Part shown: one piece after another, positions 22,263 to 34,800 of the stretch | Numbering within the stretch: position 1 is the first letter of the stretch | Layout: the number at the start of each line of letters is the position of its first letter | From: Marchantia polymorpha subsp. ruderalis | Taxonomy: Eukaryota; Streptophyta; Marchantiopsida; Marchantiales; Marchantiaceae | DNA: 64,000 nt | Assembly (NCBI GenBank): GCA_037833965.1 | Contig: AP031357.1 | Coordinates: 7,584,001 to 7,648,000 of the forward strand | Direction: 5' to 3' | The notes under the pieces: model-generated | What the model was told of the DNA's origin: nothing | Databases searched by the model: none | The model's input: the letters and a program-made list of their open reading frames with translations, nothing else | Program-made: the position numbers and the translations under genes

Positions 22263-25192
22263 GGGCACCCTCCGCAAGATCTGGGTGGGGCGTTAAGCTC
22301 TGCTGGGCGGGAGTCCATGTATTTTGTGTTGGACTTCTTCTCTTGTTGGAATCCGATCTGCGTCGCCAAACCTTTAAATTTTCCTGGTGAGTCCTCACTC
22401 ATGGTCTACTTACTGCTGCTTATTCCTGGGCGAGCGTCAGAGTCTTCTTCCACACATGATTTCCACTGTTCAACTCTAATTCAAAGAATAAGTTGAGACA
22501 TTCTTTTGAGAAAGTCTGAAGGAGCCATATGATCTTCGAATCTCGCTCGTATGACCAAACCTATCAAGTTTTGAGACTATACATATGATTTTAAGTGTAA
22601 TGGCTTATCTCCCTGGCTCTCGACAGCACTGAAATGTTAGAGGAGAGTTTATACACGGGGGCTAATAAAATGGTTCGTACAAATGTTTACTCGGTTTTCA
22701 GGTATGCAGGGATATACTATGTGGTGTTTATACTTACTGTTGTGCAATATTACTACACGGCCGGTTCCTCTCCAGGGTATGAATTTCATGAGAATTGTCG
22801 CAGTTTACATTTCACGACAGTAGTTTGTGGAGTTTTAAGTATTTCATTGTCTAAGTCTGGGATTTCTCAGAGTTTAGCAGGGGAGTAGTGTTTTAGTATA
22901 TTGTACTAAAACACATTGTATGAAATTTCCCCCTTTCGTGTAGATTTATGTTACACCTGTACCAAATTAGCTCTGCTTTGAATCATAATCTATTTCTCAT
23001 CTGTTTCAATGGTCTCCAGGTATGTAATAGATGTCATGCAAGGGAATGCAGATTTTGAAGCAAATACAAAATCAGCTTTAGATGGGAGCAACGGGTACTG
23101 TGTCTGCCTCTCCGGCTCTTCCATTCCGATTTTTGCAAATCTGGTGATCATAACTTTCAGTTAATGTGAAAACTTAAACTGATTTATTTCCGTAATGATT
23201 GTTGTGACGGCAGCAATAATCCATGGCTACGGCGTTCTGCATCTTCAAGCTACCAAAATTCAAATGGAAATATCAATGGTGGTAGCAGCACTAGTGATAA
23301 TATACCCACTATCTCAGAGACCACCCCGTTGTTACCTAGCTCTAGTGAGGTGGTACCTACACTCGCGCCCCCGGTACCGGTTTCGACCCCTAACATATGC
23401 ACCGGGACTTTGTTCAGTCAACCAAGTTTTCCTACCGACAGCAGGTCAGATTCCGGAAACACCTCGAGATGATGTTGAGAGTTTGTCCTTAGCCAATTGC
23501 TAGCACATTATTTACTTCCAAGCTTTTCAAAGTCTGCGTGTTCATCAGTCAAGACCTCTTTGACCATGCTATTTGCACATCAGAAGAGGCGATTGCTCTT
23601 GTCATTGCTTATGATTTGTATGTTGTGTCGCATATCTTCATGGGCAGCTCTCGATGCCCCTATTGTCGAGTATTCCAGGTACTTTGGCCCTCTCTCAACC
23701 TAAATATTACGATGTCACACGGATTTCAGAAACAGCCGAATAACACAGAATACTCATGTAATTCGCATTACATGAGTATTCTGTACCATTGTTATGAGAA
23801 AGATTTGCTTTTACAGGCTAAGAATTGGCGGCATATTGTCACCGTACCTGTAGTCTAATGTAAATCTTATGTCGTTGTAAATTTGAATATGCAGCCCCTT
23901 CGAACGAAACACTGTTATGACTGTGACAAGTGCGTGTTGCGGTTTGACCATCATTGCATCTGGCTAGGCACGTGTGTGGGTCAATACAACCACAGGAGAT
24001 TCTGGTGTGTGAACATGACCCATATTGTGTTTACTTTACTCAACAATTTCGTCCATATCTTGGCCACATTTGAATAAGTTACAGTTTAGTCAGGAATAGA
24101 AATTGATGCTGGTTTACGCACAGTGGACCAACGACCCGATAAATTTGTATCCTTTCATGCAGGTGGTATCTTTTCTTTGAGACAGTACTCACATTCTGGA
24201 CTACTATTTTATACGGCTCTGCCTTCAGCAAAAATGGTGGGAGTAATTGGTAAGTATCGTCTGAACCCTATTGAGTGTTGAATTCTATGCTTGAAATCGA
24301 TTCATTTAGTTCATTTTGTTGGAACATCATGTAATCATGATGTTAAAGCTGGCAGTGTGGATTTGAATGCAGGTTGTTACACGACTCTGTGGTGCTGGCG
24401 AATCTTTTGGGTCTTATTGCCTGCCTTCTATTTCTTGTTACTTTACTCATTTTTCATACGTAAGTTGTCACGAGTTCTGTAATAAACTTCATGTCAAAGG
24501 ATTGTTGTCGAATTATAAGGTGATCCTGAATGTCGTGAGGTAGAATCTTAGATGATATCTTTTATTACCGTCATCGTTGTTTATTTTATCTGCCACATCA
24601 TTATTCGTAATTTTCTATTTGTTATTGTTGTTAGAACCAAGGTTTGTGGATGTTAGTTTGATAGGTGTACCTGCAACTTTGGCAGTTATTTGGCAGTGAC
24701 CGACCAGACCACGTATGAGAAGACTAGACGGCGTCGCATCAACTATCTAAAGTATGTATTTTCTTTCAAGCTGAACTTGTCGTGGCAATAATCGTGAAGT
24801 GTATAGTTTCCAAATTTGGGCAATATTACTTCGTCATGAGATCAAGGATTAGACTTTTAGAGACATATACCATTGTCTTTCATCTTATGTGATTGTAAGA
24901 TATTATCTGTTAGTGGGAGGAAACTGAAGTGTATTGTTGTTGATGTCATAATGTTGATTTCTCTGATGGACAAGTATTGAGATCATAACGTGCTTGAGAT
25001 CTTGACCATGTGTGCAGGACTCTTCCTCCGAACTATAATCCCTTCAACAAGGGTTGTTTTAAGAATACCTACTCCTTTTGTTGCACCCAAGATAGTACTT
25101 ATCCTATATATACGATTCCTAGTGCAGATGATATCGAAGCTGCTAGAAGTAGGAGGTCGTCATGCTTCGGAACGTCATCGACTCTTAGTTAG
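22263..25192 (+). CDS. PAT10: DHHC-type protein S-acyltransferase, PAT10-like (5' exon not placed)
   Basis: This gene encodes a palmitoyltransferase that attaches fatty acids to cysteines of membrane proteins. Exons read: 22263-22386, 22702-22776, 23020-23094, 23214-23444, 23648-23678, 23895-24004, 24163-24249, 24373-24459, 24686-24751, 25018-25192. All introns are GT-AG and phases join exactly, giving 352 residues plus a missing N-terminus. Seen in order: TM1 ([17 protein letters not shown]), TM2 ([16 protein letters not shown]), AGSSPGYV, a Ser/Asn/Pro-rich cytosolic linker, the zinc-binding cysteine-rich domain [20 protein letters not shown], the catalytic DHHC ([17 protein letters not shown]), TM3, TM4 ([13 protein letters not shown]), the TDQTTYE motif (TTxE type), and a C-terminus with [14 protein letters not shown]. 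Order and motifs match plant PAT10, which acts at Golgi and tonoplast membranes. No in-frame ATG exists in exon 1 as read; its 5' limit (TTGTTCTAG acceptor) is tentative. Confidence 0.88.
22888..22914. repeat. 11-bp perfect hairpin in a PAT10 intron
   Basis: GTGTTTTAGTA (22888-22898) is exactly complementary to TACTAAAACAC (22904-22914), with loop TATTG. It lies in the intron between the second and third read exons. The right arm contains TACTAAA, close to a plant branch-point consensus, although it is over 100 bp from the acceptor. Confidence 0.75.
23745..23784. repeat. 18-bp perfect inverted repeat, 4-nt loop, in a PAT10 intron
   Basis: ACAGAATACTCATGTAAT (23745-23762), loop TCGC, then the exact complement (23767-23784). 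It lies in the intron just before the exon carrying the DHHC motif. There is no sign of a transposon around it. Confidence 0.9.
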
Positions 25193-28100
25193 ATATCGAA
25201 CAATATTATTCGTTGTTGTGTAAGGATTTTGCGGGGTGGGATTCAACAGCTACATATAGATGCGGGATTGAGATGATTTGATGTTGGTCCATGGCCGGTG
25301 AAATGATTCAGTTAAAAGCTGGTCCAGTGTACATACTGGCTCTTAACTGCAATCTGCCAATGAACATAGAGAAACGGGATGGTGTAGAGATGTACACTTA
25401 AATACAGAGAGTAATATGGCCGAGATGCCCTTGGGTGAAGATGCTCTTAGCATGCAGGTTTACAATCCCGTCCACTCATTACTCGGTAGGAGGATAAACT
25501 GAAGGTCTTTCAAACAATAATACCGTGGGAGCAGTTTTTTAGGTGGTAGTTATAAGTTACTGTCGGTTTGTGTGGGCGGAGGGGGAGCATCGGGAGGTGA
25601 ATGAAGATTATGTGTCAAATACATTTCAAGGAGGCCCTTTACTCTTTGAGATGAACTTGCTCAATACACATGTGGATGGTCACATTTAGTGCGCAGTCAT
25701 GTTCTCAATCGGTTGAACGATATTTTTAGAAAATTTCAATTTCAATTTCAATTGTTTTGGTTGGATCTGGCCTCTAGTTCAAACTTAGTCAGCTAATGTA
25801 GACTCGTCATTTGTCCACACTTTTATGACTGGGTTATCAGTGCTGTCACTATTCGTCAATTTCCACTCAAATGTCTCTTCATCTTTCTGGTAGCCACATT
25901 GGATGTTCGTAGATTTAGTGCATTTAACTGCAGACGAAAAAGTCGCTGCAAAGTTGATATTTTTTAGGAACGTTTAGGTTGTCCGACAAGTAGTTACCAG
26001 ACCGTGAGTGTGTAGCAGTAGAAGTAATGTTTGCACACAACTGCTGAAATTGAAGAGACATCTGAAGTTCTTCGGGGTATCTAGTAATAACTGTTTTTAA
26101 ATGCGATGGTTGTCTTCAAGAGACATCTCAAAGATGATTTGGCTTGAATTGAAGATGAAGTAAGTAAAATTTTCAGATGCGAATGTCGTAGGTATCTCTG
26201 TCTACATTGGGGTAATTGTTGTGACCACCAATTTAGTTCGAGAACTGCATGAACATGATTGTTGTCAGCATATTAGCAGTGTCAGGTTGCACAAGTGTGA
26301 TCCTCGTCACGGGTGTGCTAACAAATTTATTCTTACAACCTTCATTGACAGGTGCGTGCAAAGCCATGATCAGAAAAGTTGAAATAGCATAATAGCTGAT
26401 CTTCTCCCTCTTTTAAACTTGAATTAATTTCCTTCAGCACCGGCTTCTTCCAACTAATTTTCGAAATGTTCAATCTCGCCCAATAGTTTTCTGAAATTTT
26501 TATGCACAATCTTTTATCACACGTTTTGCACACTATGATCGTTATGGCAAGAGCTTGATAAATCGCCAATGGATAGAAGTTGGATTCATTCAGAAGCGTT
26601 CTGAGAAGGGTCATCGGTATGACCAGGCAACCAGCGACAGGCAGAGCTCATCATCCTTCTTTACTATGACAAACTGTAAGTTCTATCTCTTTGATGAAAG
26701 AAGCACATGAAATCAAAAACTTACCCGAGTAGAGCACTAAGTTGGAAGGGTTTGTCAGTTTTTGTTAAAGTTCGCGGGTTAAAAGGCTCGTCTTCAGCTT
26801 TGAATGCTGCATGACAAAAGCTAGTCTACTAAAATGTGAGCATTATGTGATAGATACTATTGGTGTGTCAGATGCCAAGTTTTGAGGTGTCTTATAGAGA
26901 TATGCTCATGTTTGTGGTTTTGTTACGAAGTCTTCTACGTTGGAATATGGCGACGGTGTTATCGAAATCTGCTTTAGTGCTTCTTTCGAACTCATACAAC
27001 CCGGTGAACAAGTAGATGGTAAGGTCTGTGCTTTTTGTACTATGTGCAGGGAGTTTATATTAGCCAGTCTCTACTTGCCTTAGCTGCAATATTCTCCTGC
27101 TTAGAATATCAAGGAAGAAATTCGTTTATTCGTTTATCTTATCTTATTCGAAAAAATATTGTCGGCTAAAGTTATTAGTTCAGGTTTGAATGGTGTTGCC
27201 ATCCTTAACCTATAGACTTCGTAATGGCAAAGAAAGCTTCTTGACTACTGTCACATGAGAATAGAAAGAGAATACCGCTCATTCAGCCACTCCGACACTA
27301 AGGCAATAAAGCTTGCATCCATGTCATTGTTATATATTCAGGTTATAACACGACTCGACCATTATACGGGTGCGTGAGCTCTAAGTCTAACGCCCCGAGC
27401 TCTGCAATGAACTCTGAAATGAAATTTTCGGTTGTTTGTGACCCCACCAGATTTACCACAGTTCTCCCCCTTTCAGTAATGCAATTCCTGCTCGTAACCC
27501 ACTCACAGTAACAGACGAGAAGTGCTATATTTCTCAAACAAGGTTTTGATGGCATACAACAAGAAACGCAATATCTGAGTTATGTTTTATTTTCATTCTA
27601 CCTGAATAAGAAATATCTGCATAGAAACCCGTGCTTGAAAAGACTGTAGAGCTTGCAGATCTCACCTTTAGATTTCATTATACGGGTGGGAAGGAAAGGA
27701 ACGAGAATTCATGGTGCGTTTGCATCATAAAAAGATGAGACTACTTTGGGGACGCACTGAGAGGTGGGAGGTACATCCTCCGGTCATCAAATTCTGACAA
27801 CCAGGATGTTTGGAATGGGGCCTAGCCCCGTCTTATCCCTTTGGTATCATTCAAGTACTGCATGGTGGGATCATCCCATTCCCTTTGCTATGTTACTCGG
27901 TTCCCTTTGTGAGGAATGTGATTTTTGATGGAAAGGAAAGTCACATTCCTAGCATCATATTTATGAGCCGGCGCTTAAAGGTAAAAAAAAATTACAGAAT
28001 ATAGACATCATGGAATGCGAGGGAAGGAAAAGTTTCCAAAGTCGTTCCATCGTTTCCATCTATACACTATTTACTGAGACTGACATTAAAGATCACAATG

Positions 28101-31100
28101 TACAACCATGACACAACAACTCATATAGCTGGGATCTTCAGGAGTGACATGACTTTAACACACCATGGTAAGCCTGTGCACGACTTGTAGATTCTAGTGA
28201 GACTCATCAGCTTGCAGTTTTGATAGAGGCTGGAGCTTTGGACGAGCGGAATTAGTCTATGAGAATTCTGAGCACTTGCAACTTTGTCAATCTGTTACTC
28301 TAAGGCATCCAAAAAAATAATAATAAAAATATGCAAACAGTAGACAGAGCTCATGAGATCGCTCCCGGATGTTTTCTAATATCATCTGACGCCAATGTCC
28401 ACCTGGACATTGGCGTCAGATGATATTATAAATCAGTGGCAGTAATAGGCTCTTACGCAACATCTAGCGTCAAAAGCTACTTAGACTCGTTCAGAAATTT
28501 ATCAAACGTTGAAGATACATGTGTTGAACAGCAGCTCCGTATGTGGTCTGTATGTATTTTTTTATTAATATATCAAAAATTAAATCCATTAATAAAGCTG
28601 TTCGGGCCTAGGCTCTTCTTACCTCTTAGAAAACGTTTAAACACTGTTAGAGTGTAAATTTTTTTCTTACCGCTTTAGTTTCATCCATGGTTTTACTTGA
28701 TGGTATCTTTGTAGGTTTTTGATTAAGTAATCACTTTTCAGGGTTACGGAAAATATGTATTTGAACACATACCTCAGAGACATTGGTTGGTCGCAAGCTT
28801 CTTGGAACCTTGAACATATTCATCAATTTCGAGGCATTGCTTGTCTGATACAATATATTAAAATAAGATGTATCAGAAATCATATTTGAACAGAGCTCTT
28901 GTTCAAATGAGTACTATTTAATAGCTTATGTAAAGAAAAGAAACTTTTCTTTTGTCCCTACACAATCATTGCCTCTCCAACTTTATGTTTTGTCTGTGCG
29001 AGGTAGAAATCTCTTCTCTCAAAGGAGCACGGTAATGCACTCTCTTACAACGAGCGATCATAGACTGGGACGAATGTTGCACAAGCCATCCGGGAGCATC
29101 ATTGCTGTATGGCCGTAGAGACTCCAGTTTCTCTCGGCCACCCGCCTAATCACATCCCATCGTGCACGTGGAATGGTCGCATCTTGGTTGAGAGCATGAT
29201 CCAACTCGCTGCACATAATCCCCATTGCGAGGGATCATGTCCAACTTTGGTCGTGCAGAATACGTGCTGCTAACGTCGGGGATAACAGCTAGCGAACTTG
29301 TCGAATCTGTTCGTATGTATTATTTCATCCTTGTCGGGACACATGAACAAACATTAACCAGATGCGCTCTTCTAATGTCGTCTCCTTTCACATGCTTCTA
29401 ATACTGGTCGGCATGGGTTTATCATACAGAAATGTGATGGTGATGACCTCCACTCAGTGTGTAAACTTTTCCATTAACCTCATGCATGACGTTTTCATAA
29501 TAACGACTTGCGGATTCGGGGGCATGAAGCCACATACTATCATGATTCTGATTATTGAACTGATCTAAGGTGGAGATGCTCCTTGTTCTCATAGCTTTGT
29601 TTGTCTGTCTTCCTGGGTACAGCTACAGACGGGCTATGTACATATAACCATGTGCGAACGACTTATGATCCAGAACTCATATTGAGCGGTTGACATTCAT
29701 CATCACGTGCACAAACAAGAAGAATATGTCATCCCTTCTTCTCTTGTTCTCGAAAATGGTAAGCCTCGACATTACTTCTTTTATGCTGCTGTTTGTCATC
29801 TTACCGTAGTGCAGTGAATAAGGAACTACACCTTCTTCACATGAAGAGTGCTAATTCCGTATTTTAGCAAATTATGAAAGGGCCCAAGTGGATAGCAAAC
29901 AAGATGGGAAGAACCCATCGAGCTTTACAAGGATGAATCCAAGGGGACTAGGTGCCAAATGTAGCCTAATGATAAATATGTACTCCATCACATAGAATAT
30001 CAAATATATCAGCATTAGAGGATTTACAAATAACATCCCATTTCACATCAACTAAGTAAGGTGGTTTGTAAAGTACCTTTCCCGAAGGATTATAGAAAAA
30101 CTTTAATGAAATAAAATAACATATTATTTTACTTCATTGAAATTTTTGAATTTTTAAAATTTTGAATTATTTTGTACTCAAATTTCTTTCATACGTCTCA
30201 CAGATACTTTCATATGTAATCAAGAAACAAGAATATGAAATAGTTGCTCAAAGTGACCAACTAAGTATAAATGATATGGAGGATGTCTCTACGCATGTTT
30301 ATCTCCATGCCAAATCTAGTGCCATATTCTCAAAACTTTCTAATCTGATCTTGTAAAAAATGCACATCACACGTCTATCAAGTAATATCTTTATATATAT
30401 ATAATACTAAAATAGAACCAAACGGCATATGAGAGTCATCTAGCCGAGTAAATTAATCTCAGTGAAATAGAATCTTGTGAACTACAACGTCCACATAATG
30501 TTTCAGTTGATCACAAGATGCAAAAAATGTAAGTAACAATTTAAAGCATTGCTTGAGTAATCGATTAATTGGAATGAAAAGGACATAAGACATCGTTAGA
30601 AAACGACACACACAATATTACAATATGTCAGTATCTGTGATCATCATTAGATATTTTCATCGTCATTACTTTTGAACATGATCAATACATGAATAAAATA
30701 TAATTCCATGTAACAAATGATGAACTTACTAGAAAATTATGTTTTTATTTTACTTAACGATGCAATCTGAAACCTCATCCTATATATATTTTGCTTAAAT
30801 ATAAACGCTACCGATATTAAATTGCCAAATTGTGACATTTTGTAACATTTGTATATTATTTATAGTATACTAAAATAATTGAATCTATACCTTGTATTTG
30901 AAGCTGTAGAAATTTATTGCAAGGAAAATATCATTTAAATTTTAATGATACAATTCATCAATAAAATTCTATTTTGATTATACATGACATTAAAATTATG
31001 ATTTTAATATTAATTAAAATTTTTGAGATTTATTTGATGGATAAAATTGTGATTTGATAAAATATAAGGCTCTATGATGAGATTATATCACGAGATGTGA

Positions 31101-31815
31101 GCAAAAATTATTTATATTCTCAGTGGTTAAAAATTTGGGAACAATGATAACACTTGGACAAAGTGTTTAAGCATTTCCTGCAGTTCTGAGAATCTGATTG
31201 GAACATAACTGAAGGTGCAACAGAAGAATTATGAAAAATGTTTGCAAAGTTGACAATATAGTTATCAATAAGCTTAAATGAATTGGTAATTTGAAAAGTG
31301 ATTTTCTTTTGAGGTTTCAAGTTAAAAAGTGATAAGAAGATCAATCGCATATTTGTAACATTTTAATGAATATTGTAACTATTTTGAAACAACATATGTG
31401 ACCACAAGTTTTTTAGCAAATAGACTTGGTTATAAATATTATTGTGATTCAATCGAATGAAATTTGATCTCAAAATGGAAACTTAAGTAACTTTTATATA
31501 AATAGGATTGCTGGATTGCATTGAAATACTTGACTGCAACTTCGCTGTGTAAATTTACTCTCTATTAAATACAAGATAGAACAAAAGTTATGTTGCTAAT
31601 TGTATAGGAGCAATAGAGATATAATGGATTTATGTATATTAATATGCAAATTGTACTACGATAAAATTTACATTTATATATTTATTGCCAGAGAAAGGAG
31701 TTGAAAACATAACATAGAGCAGAGAAAAGCAAGAGTGGACTCAGCTCGAACTGCTCTGGTGAAGGCTCGACGCTTGCGGCCCCAGTCGTAGAACCAAACC
31801 GAGAATGCACAGCAT
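25193..31815. other. gene-poor spacer
   Basis: The first few hundred bases are probably the PAT10 3' UTR. The rest has no coding region I can support; ORFs near 26342, 27343, 27810, 28436, 29362 and 30162 lack family features. It holds the palindrome at 28378-28427 and a small hairpin near 27912-27950 (AGGAATGTGA paired with TCACATTCCT). From about 29.9 kb the sequence turns strongly AT-rich. Confidence 0.45.
28378..28427. repeat. 24-bp perfect inverted repeat with 2-nt spacer
   Basis: Left arm 28378-28401 (core ATCATCTGACGCCAATGTCC) and right arm 28404-28427 are exact reverse complements, separated only by CC. It is a nearly closed palindrome in otherwise unremarkable spacer DNA. Confidence 0.9.
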
Positions 31816-31887
31816 GGGGCATTCCGAGAATTGAACTCGGGACCTCTTGCACCCTAAGCAAGAATCATACCACTAGACCAAATGCCC
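31816..31887 (-). tRNA. tRNA-Pro (anticodon AGG)
   Basis: Read on the minus strand, 72 nt fold into a full cloverleaf. The acceptor stem GGGCATT pairs with AATGCCC, with C as discriminator. The D arm and A box are TGGTCTAGTGG. The anticodon arm CTTGC-TTAGGGT-GCAAG has anticodon AGG at plus positions 31853-31855. The T arm and B box are GGTCCCGAGTTCAATTC, and the variable loop is normal. There is no intron. The C and A/T pairs in the anticodon stem (CTTGC/GCAAG) keep full pairing relative to the common plant CTCGC/GCGAG version. No T4 run follows within about 80 nt, so Pol III termination would be distant. Confidence 0.93.
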
Positions 31888-34800
31888 TGGTTGTCCCCAC
31901 AAGAACACAACAAAATTATTTACTTCATCATCATTATGTCTATAGTAATTATCACTTTTTTAGACCCAAGAGTTTAGATTTTAATTGGTGGATGCTACAG
32001 TTAAAATTTATTTCAATTAGAGCAGTTTTAAATATTCAAAAGAAGATTGATAAAGAAAGGAATAGAAGGAGACGAATCAAAAAAGTAAATTATAAAAAAT
32101 GTTGAGACATTAAGTGCTTGTGCTTCTTAGAGGAAAAAAAACATTGACATCAAATTTTGGTGTCCAAGTTTCACTCAAAAAATATGTAGATAGTTATTGG
32201 ACGTCATCCATATTTCTTATAGATACAAATTCAGAAAACTACACAATGAGAGGAACCTCTACACCTTAACTTTGGAGTCTACCAGAAGAAAACCATAAAC
32301 TCTATGAGTCAAAAGCATGTATAAGAGATTATTAATGCTCACAATCTATCATGAATCATGCTAAATAAATGTCCCTAGAAGGTTGCAAGGGAGTATCTAA
32401 AAGTGCAAAGTAACGGGGTCGGAGTTTTCAACGGATTATTGCTGAGTACAAAGTCACGAATCCCAAATTTTCTGAAGGGTAACGACTTTGCACCAAAGTG
32501 CAACTGGAAGGGGTCGGCATTGGATGCGACTGCGAACACACGACCACCCCCACCAACCACGTAGACTCCCGCGTCCTGGTGCGGTGCCCAGCTCAGCCCG
32601 GGCCCGGTCGGGCTCAGAGGAACTGGGAGATACGGACGGTACGGGCAACCTTGTCCTCAGCGAAGGACCGTCTCGTCCTCGCATGTCTCTCGTCGTACCG
32701 AGCGAGGTCTGGACTCGTCTCTGAAGACAAGTTGCGTCTCTGATTTGGACATTCTCCTCTCCAACATTCCATGGCTACCACTGTATCTATCTACTTGCCA
32801 GGTTGCAGTATGGATGTCATGCCCTATGGGAAATATAGCTTCATACCGTCGATTAACCCGGCCACTACAGTTGCTGGGTTGGCCGTGTCTGGATGACCAC
32901 AATTCTATATATATAATAGTCACAGACGTAGATGCTTGAAGACATAACACGCTTTTTCAACAGGAAACCGACGCTCTCGTGGTTTGCCACTCGACATTAT
33001 AAGAAAACTCGTTGACTAGGTCGACGGTTTCTGCCTAAACTTACGTAATACGAAGGTGTTCTGACAGTACTGTACTTTCGTAACACTGTGCGCCATATTC
33101 AGGACAGCCAAGCTACCTCCGTGAGAGTGTAATCATCGTGCTATTGTGAGATCAACTTGGCCGATGTGGGCTCGCACTCTATCTAAGCTGGCAGTCCCGA
33201 GCTCTAGGAACAAGTTGCTTGCGTACGGGACTGCACACCACCACACCCCGTTGTGAGAGAAACATTGATGGTCGAAAGTCAACCCCGCCCGGTCTATATA
33301 TAGCGGAGGTGGACAGTACTTGATGGTTTACAGTAATAGCAGAGGCAAAGAGTATTATTAAAAAAGATGGGAATATGCAACAGGACATTTGATCTAAAAG
33401 TGTACATGGGACTACTCTCCATTGGCGTTAGAATGATCGATATATTCTCCTGTACCAAAGATACATAGCAAAACAATATACAAACAACGAAGCATCTGAA
33501 AAAGCGACCGCTGTCTTATAATAAACCAAACACCCATATCAGCAGCAGGAGATTTGCTATCAGGGCAGTGGTATACTGAATGTCAACTGTATTTTATATC
33601 ATTTCCCTTGTTACTTGCTCTGGTGGTGGTGGCGTAGTCAGCAGGTCTATCAACCCTGCCCCCGTTCAAAGGCATGCACTGCTTTTACGTTCGTTTCTTT
33701 CTTTGCGATGAATATTTCACAATCACACATCGGTACAGTCTACGCAGTCAAAAATTTAGATCTGAGGTAGAAAAGATTCTGACTCTACGCAAGCAAAGTC
33801 TTCGATGGAAAATCTAACTTTCGAGGATAGCACCAATTCCGAAGAAAAAATAAGTAATTTTTGTTGGAAATGCTTTCACGTTTTGACTTCCAAGAGATGC
33901 TGCTCGTTTGACTCTCCTTGCCTCTCAGTTACAGCCCTCAACATCTCAATTGGAATCAAACAAATTCAATGGGTTACTTACGTACGAGAAGTTCAACCTT
34001 AAACCACCTGAAGAAAAGATTCTCAATACAGTTTTGCGAAAATGATGTACCCTGCACTGAGATAACAATCAGATAGGAGGGCACACTGTGTGCTGTAATG
34101 AGATACCCGTTCGGTTAACATGGATGTGGTCATGGGTGGAGCCATCTTCGCAAAGAGCTTCGCTTCGCATCGTGTCGTGCCTAAATTGAGCTGCTAAGCT
34201 GACTGGGATAACGCGGATATTTCCTGCTTCTGAGGCCACCTGGTCATGTTCGTTCCCGGTCGACCGGTTTACCACCCTTACCCAGCCGGTTCTCGGCAGC
34301 GCGATGTGATTCACGGAACGGTCCGAGGAGAAGGGCGGGTTCAGGCTACGACCGGTTCTTTTCCAGCCATTAACGTGGCGCAGGCAGCCCAATAAGCTAC
34401 CCCGAGCCCTTCTGAGCCCGTCTGCCCCACTCGCCGCGTCGTCCGCCCATCGTCGCGTGCGACTTGTAAAGCCTGCGCCCTTAGGTTAGGACAGGGCAGG
34501 GAGTAAGGGACGTTACAGTCAGATCACGGGGAGATACATGACGAAGACACGTGGCAAGCGGAGAAGTAAGGTGCGGGAGGAAAGACGTCACAGGGGATCT
34601 GTAAAAGATTTCGAGGTCTGAACGAGTGGGGAGCCTCGGACCGAGGGACGGACCGACCGACTGACCCCGTCAGTCGGTCAGTCGGTCAGCGACCGGCCAG
34701 ATCATGGTTCATTCGTGGCAGGAGTCGAGCAGAGTCAGACACAGGTTTACCTTTTCGTTGTTGCATGAGCCCTCTGCTGCCAAGCCTCTGTCACGAAGCC

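Noticed and set aside
22163-22390. Taking the PAT10 first exon as a complete ORF beginning at 22163
   Set aside because: The frame has no ATG there and a TGA just upstream (22142-22144); family conservation begins only near GWGVKLCW, so an upstream exon must supply the start.
34069-34392. 107-codon minus-strand ORF in a GC-rich patch
   Set aside because: No family pattern; GC-rich sequence gives long chance frames.
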